From Steromphala cineraria (Eukaryota > Mollusca > Gastropoda > Trochida > Trochidae): a DNA stretch of 64,000 bases. Each line of letters opens with the position of its first letter. The first letter of the stretch is position 1. The notes below the pieces were generated by a model. It saw nothing but the letters and a program-made list of their open reading frames with translations, did not search any database and was not told where the DNA came from. The position numbers and the translations under genes were made by a program. The stretch lies in the NCBI GenBank assembly GCA_916613615.1, contig OU744736.1, forward strand, positions 11,605,724 to 11,669,723, given 5' to 3'. Positions 47,936-60,100 of the stretch are shown piece by piece.

Positions 47936-48325
47936 TAAATGGTAAATATTCTGTTGTTGATGTGAACAAGTCTATTCAAGAACTGTATTTTGTAATCGAT
48001 TGAAATCTATATACTATTTTACAGTTTAACGACTACTTCTAATATATCATTTAGCTGTGAGTCAGCAAAAATTATAAGTTCATAAACTATAATATAGTTT
48101 GCATTATCATTCTATGTATTCAGCAAAATGATATTGTCCGCATTTGCAGATATGTGATTTCGTTCAAAGCTATGAGCTTCAATCATCTCGATTTAAACGT
48201 CTATAGTGTGCTTAGGTGTTTAGCAGTAGATTTGAAATAATATGAAACAAAACAATATCATGTCTCAGTAGCAAGGAGGACAGCTTGATGTGTTTTACAA
48301 TCGGTGATAATCGGAAGGTTTAGCT

Positions 48326-48397
48326 ATGGCTTCTTATCTGGTGGCAGACAAATTTCACGTTTCAAACTCTTGTCGGGTCAAGTTTATCCATCATTAG
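48326..48397 (+). CDS. Conserved 23-residue small ORF, copy B
   Basis: Reads MASYLVADKFHVSNSCRVKF then IHH, same length as the copy A ORF at 41644-41715. The position after CGG reads GTCAAG here rather than GTGAAG, a poorer splice donor. Coding status is unproven. Confidence 0.25.
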   Translation: MASYLVADKFHVSNSCRVKFIHH

Positions 48398-48691
48398 AAA
48401 AACTAAATTGATATAAATAAAGAAAGCATAAAGTATCAAAGCGTGCAACAATTGGTTTTCAAGAAATATCGATAGCTTTGTATTCTTTATAAACCAACCA
48501 TACTACACTTTATGGCTTTACAAATCAGCTGTTTTTAGCTCATGGTCAAGGGATATATTTATGAAACCCCTCTTTGATGAAAAATATGATAAAACCTAAA
48601 TAAAATCTAAAACAGGAAGCTGAATCTCACCATTAAACGATTGGACGCAGCGACCTTGCTACTCCAAACAAGTGAGAGTGAAAAGAAAAAT

Positions 48692-48762
48692 CTGAGTGAT
48701 CATTTTACACACAAACATCGTTCTCTACAAAACAGTGCGTGGTTGAATGTCCTTAATCAGAC
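48692..48762. other. 71-bp ultraconserved block of the duplication, copy B
   Basis: Partner of 41969-42039 with one difference. In this copy the shared frame stops shortly after (NQTLL, stop). Confidence 0.4.
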
Positions 48763-49530
48763 TCTCCTCTGAGTTCATTCAGCTGCCTCTGTTGTATTAG
48801 TCACAAGCATGACCCATCAATGGTATCAATTGCTGTGGACGTGGACTCCCTGATCGATACAGGTCCATTGTTATACAGACAATCCCAACAGGTGCCCCTC
48901 ATAGGGTGTGGGAGCTTTCATTCAATTATTGTCATTTACGTCTCGATTGGAGGGATTTCTAACAAGTTGCCTGTCTCAGTTGTGAAAAGCACGCGTCTTT
49001 CTGTGTTTATTATTGTCAACAGATTCTATAATAATATGTTTTGATATAGGAAGTTGAAATGATTAGCGAAATTAAACCAAGCACAGATCCTTATCTTAGG
49101 TGAAATTTTGAACATGTTATTTAAATGTTGATTGAGGGCTTATCATTTGAGTTAAATATTATATAAAAGTTAAACGTGATAATAACTGCAGTAAGGGGAA
49201 GAGGGACGGAGTAAAATTAAATATTCACTCTAAAGCATGTACGTGATGTAAGATTAACCCCTTTGTCGACAAAAGATAATTGAAGTTCTCATATTCTCTT
49301 TTTGCGTGTTATCTTTCAGTTTGTGTAAATCGCTCGGAAGTTCGGATTTTCCTAAATACTCAATAGTTAAACTCTCAAATAAAAGACGTCTTACGTGGGA
49401 GGGGCATATATCAGGGTTAACTTTGCTTTTTTGTTTCATGTTTTGTTGTGCAGTTGTAAGCAAGCAATTAGTTGATCTACGTCATATCAAATACATTCTG
49501 TAAACATGAACAACATGTCTCAATCATTTT

Positions 49531-49958
49531 CACTGAAAGTCTTATTTCTATGTGAAAACAATGCAGTCAAAGGACGGGAAACATTATCGAGATTTCTCTC
49601 ATAAACAGGAGGGATAATGATATAAAAGGTTTACGAATTTAATTTGTTAGATGTACAATTAGAACATAAAATCATGAATAAGAAATTAGACAACATATAC
49701 TTCAACTTTCGAGAAAATAACTTTATATCAATTTTATTTTTCTCTTATTGTAATTCGTGTTATTTATAACATATGCCGTCATCTAAACAGCTGTGTCTTT
49801 TGATTGAACATTATAAGTATTCAAAGAAAAGGGCAACTGCTACTTTCTTGCTGTAAAGTTTTCTGACATTTACCTTCTCTATAGCTACAGCTAAGTTCGT
49901 TTACTTACCTGCGTATTCTAGTGCAAATTTCATGTAATTTTGAATGTCTTTGAGCATT
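49531..49958. other. AT-rich spacer
   Basis: Nothing recognised. Confidence 0.4.
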
Positions 49959-50318
49959 CATTCGCTCCCCCGAAGAGGCAGATCAAGTCATGGAATGTTG
50001 ATACAGCCTTTGTTTTATTACGCCAAAATCCGTGGGTTCCGGCAGTTTCCCCTAGCTGAAAAAAACGCATCACAATCCATTTGTATTTCTTTTACAAATG
50101 ACAACGCTTCTCGAATGAAAAGGGTGGTTCATATCACAATGCCTTTTGTCTTGATTCAGTAGCCAAAAGGCTGATTTAAGAACAGCGTCGCTGATTACAC
50201 AACTAACTTTGATTGTCTCCAATCACGCATCTCCCATTCTATCCCACAAAGTCGGCGGAATAGAACAGAGGCTGAACCAACATTTCATGACTTGATCTGC
50301 CTCTGTGGGGAGAGAATG
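49959..50318. mobile_element. MULE-like MITE, family 1 copy 3 (360 bp)
   Basis: The right end is the family consensus (GCCTCTGTGGGGAGAGAATG). The left end is diverged (CATTCGCTCCCCCGAAGAGG). Subterminal GATCAAGTCATG and ATGACTTGATC match copy 1, and the interior is copy 1 inverted. The flanks TTGAGCATT and CCTAGCATA share only AGCAT, so the target duplication is decayed or absent. Confidence 0.85.
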
Positions 50319-51529
50319 CCTAGCATAGTGAAAACGAAACGGACAAAGCTGAAATTTCACTACAAAAGTAAAAATTCAGTTTACGAGAACATATTCGTAT
50401 GTCATATGGCGTATCAAATTAGGCAGGGCATTGACCAAGGGTAAAAATTTCGAAAACGCTATTTTTTATTTTCTCTATAAAATCCTTCATAAGCCATCAA
50501 CAGCTTTGGATCTAAGTCATATTTGTTCCTTTTCACTAAGGCACTGTAATTTTGCTGATTCCTTTCTTACAAGGTTTAAAGGGATTCTTTAAATTGAAAT
50601 TCTAAAAAATCTGAATTTCGAGAATAGGACCCCATCTGTCCATTCAACCATACCAATATATCATTCAGCACCAGTGACGAGACAAACCCGAAAAATGGTT
50701 AGGCCTATTGAATGGTTATTTTACACATGGACAGTTGGAAATCCTTTGTAAGTTCCCCCGTAAGTTGTTTTATCGAAGTCAACATCAAACCCAAATAGTA
50801 TAATATTTACACTTAGATACATAAGCATGTGAACAAAATTAAGGTACGCAGCTGCAGACCACAGCGAGGATGTAACATTTCATATTTTAACGCAACTTTT
50901 AGAACTTTATGGATGAAACAGGCGCCAATAACATTTGGTGACATCAAACCAATTCAGTTATCACTTCAATGGCCTTGACATGAAAAGATTATCTGACATT
51001 TGGTTCAAATGAGTGAGTGAGTGATCATGAGTGATTGTTTACGCCGCCTTGGCAATATTTCAGCCAGTGAGTTGATAAACCGTTTGAGCTCCATCAATCC
51101 ATCGATTGTTTCCTTTGACAAGGAACGTTTTTATCATCAAAATTCAACTAATATACGTGATCTAAGTTGGGAATGGGTTTTTTTGCTCTTTGCTGAATTC
51201 AGCAAAAACACATTAACAGGTTTATTTTCAGATTAGAAAAATCAAACAATGGACACTAAATTGATATCCATAACCTATTTAGATTTACTATAACACTCGA
51301 AATTTCCGCAGCATAAAACACATTGAAGCAACTCATGTCTGGTAATAAACACACCAAGAAAGACTGTCCAAAACGAACGAGCACTGCGTGGGCTTTAAAA
51401 CAATAAGCGGTGGAAGACAATACGTGCCAAACGACAAGTCAGATTTGAAAATGAGTTTGAAGAATTTGAATACATGACAAGTGCAACAATAAGCTTACTA
51501 TCCGATAAATAGAAATTCAGCACCACAAG
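50319..51529. other. Spacer with a short dispersed-repeat motif
   Basis: GAGTGAGTGAGTGATCATGA followed by GTTTACGCCGCCTTGGCAAT at 51010-51057 resembles a short interspersed motif. A related piece is at 42090-42126 (TTTTACGCCGCTTGGGCAAT). No gene recognised. Confidence 0.4.
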
Positions 51530-52260
51530 GTTTGAACACAATAGGGTGTCAGAGGGGAATGCTAGAAAACGTCCACCACAGTACCATTTCACGTCTCCAA
51601 TCACGCAATGACGCCGAGCTTGTGACGTCATAAGGTCGAGACAGGTCAATACAAATGCACCAGATCTGGCTCGAAGTCTTCACCAGACAACAGCAACAGG
51701 AGTTCACTATCAGCGCGTCCACATTCTGCTGGGCTCCATGTACGTCGTCTCCTCAAGGATATGGCCTTAATGTAACGTTATGTTGCGACATCAAGGAGAA
51801 CGATCTCAGACTGTTAACGCCAGGGAGCGTGAACTTTACGGGGTTGGTAGTGTCATGGCTTTGGAAGGGATCCACTGGGACGGCAAAACAGATCTGCTTG
51901 TGTTAAATCCGATCCTTGCATATATTAGGTGATAAGGACATTGGTCATATACACCCTGACGTAACGTCCCAACACCTCTCCACCTTTCCAAATGCATGCC
52001 ACATACAGTTCACATGCCTCAAAATCTGCTTCAGCACAATAATATTGGTTTCTGGTCATGGCCAGCCAGGTCACCAGACCTTGCCCCAATAGATCAAGTA
52101 TTGGATATTTTTGGGAGATGCTTTTGGGCGAACCATTCTAACATCCAGAATGTCCACGACATTGACAATGCCATTCAGCTGTAATTGGGACACATAACAC
52201 TTCATCAGATTCGGCAGCTCATCAGAAGCATAACTTCTTTGAGAGGCATTTAGAAGCTGG
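51530..52260 (+). pseudogene. Dead Tc1-like transposase, second relic
   Basis: Fragments of a Tc1-type transposase occur in order on the plus strand but in different frames. A helix-turn-helix-like HHSTISRLQSRN is near 51577-51610. GSVMALEGIHWDGKTDLLVL (about 51849-51908) corresponds to the GGGSVMVWGGI-type block. HTVHMPQNLLQ and WPARSPDLAPIDQVLDIFGR (about 52000-52120) are the C-terminal catalytic block, in which the final Glu of IEHLWD is replaced by Asp (IDQVLD). Multiple frameshifts and stops make it non-functional. It is a different lineage from the intact copy at 34584-35663. Confidence 0.8.
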
Positions 52261-52466
52261 TTGATGGAGAAGAACAAGTATTGTTTACTGTAACTACATC
52301 ATTGTATAAACATGCTCCCCATGTCCATCTGGCTTCTACATGCTTTGTTTACTGTAATAACAACCAATCAGTGTGTACATCAACATATTCCTTTGTATAA
52401 ACCTAGTAATTTATGTCTTAATACATCAAACTATTCAATTGTATAAACTATTGCTTGCTTGACAAC

Positions 52467-52509
52467 GGTGTTAGTATCTACACCGAAACGTCGCATTTTA
52501 TGCAATAAA
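52467..52509 (+). other. Short hairpin, GAAACGTCG and AATAAA tail
   Basis: GGTGT and ACACC (52467-52471, 52480-52484) can pair around an 8-base loop, followed directly by GAAACGTCG and then AATAAA at 52504. Retroelement 3' tails with this hairpin-GAAACGTCG layout are familiar to me from invertebrate Penelope-like or related repeats, where a hammerhead-type core has been described. The preceding CTTGACAAC does not fit the CTGATGA core, so no active ribozyme is claimed. Confidence 0.3.
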
Positions 52510-52515
52510 GAGGTT

Positions 52516-54174
52516 GACTAACCATAAGAACTTGTTCTTCTTCATCAGAAGCATAAGAAAAGGTAGCGGTACAGCGATCTCAGCAAAGTAGAAAGTGATG
52601 TCCTCTTGTTTCTGTGTGTGAATTTCATTTATTCAGCCCACTCATTCTGCAGTGCACATACTGTAATGTACTTACATTATACCAATAGCAGGTGATAACA
52701 ACAATATGAGAAGAATCTAATAATTTCAGGCTGTGTACTGTTAACTATCGATTAAATATTAAACAACTTCTAGTCACATTAACTTTCAAATAGCTATAAA
52801 ATTAGCACAGAAAGAAGTTTAAACACGCCTTGAGAACTGAAATCATAAAAAGTATTTAATATGAACATTAAGAGTTAACATCGCATCAAAAGCGCTTTTC
52901 ACTTTTAATAAACACATGTTCATTTAGAAAAGAATTGCTAAAAAATGCTATTGTTGCAATGTCACGTGACGAAAAGGTCAAATAATTGTTCCCAACCAAT
53001 CCGGTCATCACCAATATGGAAAAGACAACAACAAAGCATCAAAGTTCAAATAACAAAACCGTTCAGTAACCTCTGAAATTTTACTATACTGTCCACGGAC
53101 ACCAACTTTAGAAGAACTTATTTTGACATTGTTCTTTTCACGATACAGACAGCATGTGAATATAATGGACAAGCCTAAAAACAAGTAAACGATAGCAATC
53201 TTACAGTATGAAGACTGGTATCCGCTTGCATTAGACCATCGTCAACGCTATCTGAAAGTGACGTCAAGGGCGCACATGCCATAGATGTATTGCGTTATGT
53301 ACGTGAGTGCAGGGCGACCAAGGACGTGTGAAATCAGAGCTATTTGTTTCCTTAATGGTTACACATTAACCACTAAACTTTGACTAATTGGAAATTCTAA
53401 ATGACAGGGATAATCTAAAACGTTGATGACGAACGGCAATCGTTAATTAGAGAACACTCACTCTCGAATGATGAACAGGTCATGATTAAACTCATTAAAC
53501 AGGAATACTGAAATAGCAACAAGATGAATTAACATATAAATCCTTTTGATTTTTGTAGGGCTGCAATGTTTCTTTGTGTGCATTCACTCGTAGTGAGCTT
53601 TATTTTTTTATTTAATGTTTTCTTTCCAAAATGAGAGTCTGTAAATGTTGTCTTCGATCCCTCCCACTTGGAATTTGCGCACGACTGGTCATATCAAATA
53701 ACAGTTTAATATTTTGAAGATTGGTTGATTTACTTGAATGACTTTATTTCAAACTTTTAGTTAGCAAATGAGAATAGTTTCAATCAAGTGATAACTTTCT
53801 TTTGCTGATGAGTTTTGAACGGTTCACGTTCGTTTAAAGGCTTTGCAGTATCTCCCTTGTGAAAGAAGTTGATTGTATCAATATTTGGCGGGAAGGAGGG
53901 TACAGCTTCGACCGAGAAAGTCTTTTTGTAGTTTTGAGATGAATATTTGGAAAAAGAATATAAAAGTAGTTCCAAATGGAAATTTAAGATTCTCTTTAAG
54001 AAATGAATGACGGCAACCCTCAGTATCATATTCGGGGAACTCAATGCCTAATCTCCCATAAAGATAAGGATATACAAAACAACGAGGTATTCATGAATGA
54101 AACATTAATAATTTGATATGATAAATTTGTTTTTACCTCTAGCATATTATTTACAAACGCAGTGTGGACAAAGT
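52516..54174. other. AT-rich spacer
   Basis: The 86-codon minus ORF at 53784-54044 has no recognisable domain. No repeat seen before the satellite begins. Confidence 0.4.
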
Positions 54175-57100
54175 GTTAACACAGTTAAGATAACCCTTTC
54201 ACCACTTAGAACCAAGAAACTATCAGTGTACAAGCCTCACTTCAGACCTAAAAGTTTGAACACAGATGAGATAACCCTTTCATCACTTAGAACCAAGAAA
54301 CTATCAGTGTACAAGCCTCACTTCAGGACTGTAAGTTTGAACACAGATGAGATAACCCTTTCACCACTTAGAACCAAGAAACTATCAGTGTACAAGCCTC
54401 ACTTCAGAAATATAAGTTTGAACACAGATGAGATAACCCTTTCACCACTTAGAACCAAGAAACGATCAGTGTACAAGCCTCACTTCAGGACTGTAAATTT
54501 GAACACAGATGAGATAACCCTTTCATCAATTAGAACCAAGAAACTATCAGTGTACAAGCCTCACTTCAGGACTGTAAGTTTGAACACAGGTGATAAACCC
54601 TTTCAATACTTAGAACCAAGAAACTATCAGTGTACAAGCCTCACTTCAGAAATATAAGTTTGAACACAGATGAGATAACCCTTTCACCACGTTGAACCAA
54701 GAAACGATCAGTGTACAAGCCTCACTTCAGGACTGTAAGTTTGAACACAGATGAGATAACCCTTTCACCAATTAGAACCAAGAAACTATCAGTGTACAAG
54801 CCTCACTTCAGGACTGTAAGTTTGAACACAGGTGATATACCCTTTCATCACTTAGAACCAAGAAACTATCAGTGTACAAGCCTCACTTCAGGACTGTAAG
54901 TTTGAACACAGGAGATAAACCCTTTCATCACTTAGAACCAAGAAACTATCAGTGTACAAGCCTCACTTCAGGACTGTAAGTTTGAACACAGATGAGATAA
55001 CCCTTTCACCACTTAGAACCAAGAAACTATCAGTGTACAAGCCTCACTTCAGGACTGTAAGTTTAAACACAGATGAGATAACCCTTTCATCACTTAGAAC
55101 CAAGAAACTTTCAGTGTACAAGCCTGACTTCAGGACTGTAAGTTTGAACACAGATGAGATAACCCTTTCATCACTTAGAACCAAGAAACTATCAGTGTAC
55201 AAGCCTCACTTCAGGACTGTAAGTTTGAACACAGATGAGATAACCCTTTCATCACTTAGAACCAAGAAACTATCAGTGTACATGCCTGACTTCAGGACTG
55301 TAAGTTTGAACACAGATGAGATAACCCTTTCATCACTTAGAACCAAGAAACTTTCAGTGTACAAGCCTGACTTCAGGACTGTAAGTTTGAACACAGATGA
55401 GATAACCCTTTCATCACTTAGAACCAAGAAACTATCAGTGTACAAGCCTCACTTCAGGACTGTAAGTTTGAACACAGGTGATATACCCTTTCATCACTTA
55501 GAACCAAGAAACTATCAGTGTACAAGCCTCACTTCAGGACTGTAAGTTTGAACACAGGTGATAAACCCTTTCATCACTTAGAACCAAGAAACTATCAGTG
55601 TACAAGCCTCACTTCAGGACTGTAAGTTTGAACACAGGTGATATACCCTTTCATCACTTAGAACCAAGAAACTATCAGTGTACAAGCCTCACTTCAGGAC
55701 TGTAAGTTTGAACACAGGTGATAAACCCTTTCATCACTTAGAACCAAGAAACTATCAGTGTACAAGCCTCACTTCAGGACTGTAAGTTTGAACACAGATG
55801 AGATAACCCTTTCATCACTTAGAACCAAGAAACTATCAGTGTACAAGCCTCACTTCAGGACTGTAAGTTTGAACACAGATGAGATAACCCTTTCACCACT
55901 TAGAACCAAGAAACTATCAGTGTACAAGCCTCACTTCAGAAATATAAGTTTGAACACAGATGAGATAACCCTTTCACCACTTAGAACCAAGAAACGATCA
56001 GTGTACAAGCCTCACTTCAGGACTGTAAATTTGAACACAGATGAGATAACCCTTTCATCAATTAGAACCAAGAAACTATCAGTGTACAAGCCTCACTTCA
56101 GTACTGTAAATTTTAACACAGGTGATATAACCTTTCATCACTTAGAACCAAGAAACTATCAGTGTACAAGCCTCACTTCAGGACTGTAAGTTTGAACACA
56201 GGTGATAAACCCTTTCAATACTTAGAACCAAGAAACTATCAGTGTACAAGCCTCACTTCAGGACTGTAAGTTTGAACACAGATGAGATAACCCTTTCACC
56301 ACGTTGAACCAAGAAACGATCAGTGTACAAGCCTCACTTCAGGACTGTAAGTTTGAACACAGATGAGATAACCCTTTCACCAATTAGAACCAAGAAACTA
56401 TCAGTGTACAAGCCTCACTTCAGGACTGTAAGTTTGAACACAGGTGATATACCCTTTCATCACTTAGAACCAAGAAACTATCAGTGTACAAGCCTCACTT
56501 CAGGACTGTAAGTTTGAACACAGGAGATAAACCCTTTCATCACTTAGAACCAAGAAACTATCAGTGTACAAGCCTCACTTCAGGACTGTAAGTTTGAACA
56601 CAGATGAGATAACCCTTTCACCACTTAGAACCAAGAAACTATCAGTGTACAAGCCTCACTTCAGGACTGTAAGTTTAAACACAGATGAGATAACCCTTTC
56701 ATCACTTAGAACCAAGAAACTTTCAGTGTACAAGCCTGACTTCAGGACTGTAAGTTTGAACACAGATGAGATAACCCTTTCATCACTTAGAACCAAGAAA
56801 CTATCAGTGTACAAGCCTCACTTCAGGACTGTAAGTTTGAACACAGATGAGATAACCCTTTCATCACTTAGAACCAAGAAACTATCAGTGTACATGCCTG
56901 ACTTCAGGACTGTAAGTTTGAACACAGATGAGATAACCCTTTCATCACTTAGAACCAAGAAACTTTCAGTGTACAAGCCTGACTTCAGGACTGTAAGTTT
57001 GAACACAGATGAGATAACCCTTTCATCACTTAGAACCAAGAAACTATCAGTGTACAAGCCTCACTTCAGGACTGTAAGTTTGAACACAGGTGATATACCC

Positions 57101-60100
57101 TTTCATCACTTAGAACCAAGAAACTATCAGTGTACAAGCCTCACTTCAGGACTGTAAGTTTGAACACAGGTGATAAACCCTTTCATCACTTAGAACCAAG
57201 AAACTATCAGTGTACAAGCCTCACTTCAGGACTGTAAGTTTGAACACAGGTGATAAACCCTTTCATCACTTAGAACCAAGAAACTATCAGTGTACAAGCC
57301 TCACTTCAGGACTGTAAGTTTGAACACAGATGAGATAACCCTTTCACCACTTAGAACCAAGAAACTATCAGTGTACAAGCCTCACTTCAGGACTGTAAGT
57401 TTAAACACAGATGAGATAACCCTTTCATCACTTAGAACCAAGAAACTTTCAGTGTACAAGCCTGACTTCAGGACTGTAAGTTTGAACACAGATGAGATAA
57501 CCCTTTCATCACTTAGAACCAAGAAACTATCAGTGTACAAGCCTCACTTCAGGACTGTAAGTTTGAACACAGATGAGATAACCCTTTCATCACTTAGAAC
57601 CAAGAAACTATCAGTGTACAAGCCTGACTTCAGGACTGTAAGTTTGAACACAGATGAGATAACCCTTTCATCACTTAGAACCAAGAAACTTTCAGTGTAC
57701 AAGCCTGACTTCAGGACTGTAAGTTTGAACACAGATGAGATAACCCTTTCATCACTTAGAACCAAGAAACTATCAGTGAACAAGCCTCACTTCAGGACTG
57801 TAAGTTTGAACACAGGTGATAAACCCTTTCATCACTTAGAACCAAGAAACTATCAGTGTACAAGCCTCACTTCAGGACTGTAAGTTTGAACACAGATGAG
57901 ATAACCCTTTCACCACTTAGAACCAAGAAACTATCAGTGTACAAGCCTCACTTCAGGACTGTAAGTTTGAACACAGATGAGATAACCCTTTCACCACTTA
58001 GAACCAAGAAACTATCAGTGTACAAGCCTCACTTCAGGACTGTAAGTTTAAACACAGATGAGATAACCCTTTCATCACTTAGAACCAAGAAACTATCAGT
58101 GTACAAGCCTCACTTCAGAAATATAAGTTTGAACACAGATGAGATAACCCTTTCACCACTTAGAACCAAGAAACGATCAGTGTACAAGCCTCACTTCAGG
58201 ACTGTAAATTTGAACACAGATGAGATAACCCTTTCACCACTTAGAACCAAGAAACTTTCAGTGTACAAGCCTGACTTCAGGACTGTAAGTTTGAACACAG
58301 ATGAGATAACCCTTTCATCACTTAGAACCAAGAAACTATTAGTGTACAAGCCTGACTTCAGGACTGTAAGTTTGAACACAGATGAGATAACACTTTCACC
58401 ACTTAGAACCAAGAAACTATCAGTGTACAAGCCTCACTTCAGAAATATAAGTTTGAACACAGATGAGATAACCCTTTCACCACTTAGAACCAAGAAACGA
58501 TCAGTGTACAAGCCTCACTTCAGGACTGTAAATTTGAACACAGATGAGATAACCCTTTCATCAATTAGAACCAAGAAACTATCAGTGTACAAGCCTCACT
58601 TCAGGACTGTAAATTTGAACACAGGTGATATACCCTTTCATCACTTAGAACCAAGAAACTATCAGTGTACAAGCCTCACTTCAGGACTGTAAGTTTGAAC
58701 ACAGGTGATAAACCCTTTCATCACTTAGAACCAAGAAACTATCAGTGTACAAGCCTCACTTCAGGACTGTAAGTTTGAACACAGATGAGATAACCCTTTC
58801 ATCACGTTGAACCAAGAAACGATCAGTGTACAAGCCTCACTTCAGGACTGTAAGTTTGAACACAGATGAGATAACCCTTTCACCAATTAGAACCAAGAAA
58901 CTATCAGTGTACAAGCCTCACTTCAGGACTGTAAGTTTGAACACAGGTGATATACCCTTTCATCACTTAGAACCAAGAAACTATCAGTGTACAAGCCTCA
59001 CTTCAGGACTGTAAGTTTGAACACAGGTGATAAACCCTTTCATCACTTAGAACCAAGAAACTATCAGTGTACAAGCCTCACTTCAGGACTGTAAGTTTGA
59101 ACACAGATGAGATAACCCTTTCATCACTTAGAACCAAGAAACTATCAGTGTACAAGCCTCACTTCAGGACTGTAAGTTTGAACACAGATGAGATAACCCT
59201 TTCATCACTTAGAACCAAGAAACTTTCAGTGTACAAGCCTGACTTCAGGACTGTAAGTTTGAACACAGATGAGATAACCCTTTCACCACTTAGAACCAAG
59301 AAACGATCAGTGTACAAGCCTCACTTCAGGACTGTAAGTTTGAACACAGGTGATAAACCCTTTCATCACTTAGAACCAAGAAACTATCAGTGTACAAGCC
59401 TCACTTCAGGACTGTAAGTTTGAACACAGATGAGATAACCCTTTCATCACGTTGAACCAAGAAACGATCAGTGTACAAGCCTCACTTCAGGACTGTAAGT
59501 TTGAACACAGATGAGATAACCCTTTCACCAATTAGAACCAAGAAACTATCAGTGTACAAGCCTCACTTCAGGACTGTAAGTTTGAACACAGGTGATATAC
59601 CCTTTCATCACTTAGAACCAAGAAACTATCAGTGTACAAGCCTCACTTCAGGACTGTAAGTTTGAACACAGGTGATAAACCCTTTCATCACTTAGAACCA
59701 AGAAACTATCAGTGTACAAGCCTCACTTCAGGACTGTAAGTTTGAACACAGATGAGATAACCCTTTCATCACTTAGAACCAAGAAACTATCAGTGTACAA
59801 GCCTCACTTCAGGACTGTAAGTTTGAACACAGATGAGATAACCCTTTCATCACTTAGAACCAAGAAACTTTCAGTGTACAAGCCTGACTTCAGGACTGTA
59901 AGTTTGAACACAGATGAGATAACCCTTTCACCACTTAGAACCAAGAAACGATCAGTGTACAAGCCTCACTTCAGGACTGTAAGTTTGAACACAGATGAGA
60001 TAACCCTTTCACCACTTAGAACCAAGAAACGATCAGTGTACAAGCCTCACTTCAGGACTGTAAGTTTGAACACAGATGAGATAACCCTTTCATCACGTTG

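Larger units (their letters stand above)
45250..49530. repeat. Segmental duplication, copy B
   Basis: Direct-orientation partner of 32938-42470. It lacks the 6.9-kb transposon, showing instead the continuous sequence GAAATTCGCATGTAAAA at 45699 where copy A is interrupted. Copy-specific changes are a 610-bp MITE (45964-46573), expansion of a 32-bp minisatellite (47340-47525), and about 390 bases at 48830-49220 with no counterpart in copy A. That last stretch includes a 74-codon ORF of unknown nature (48820-49044). Confidence 0.85.
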
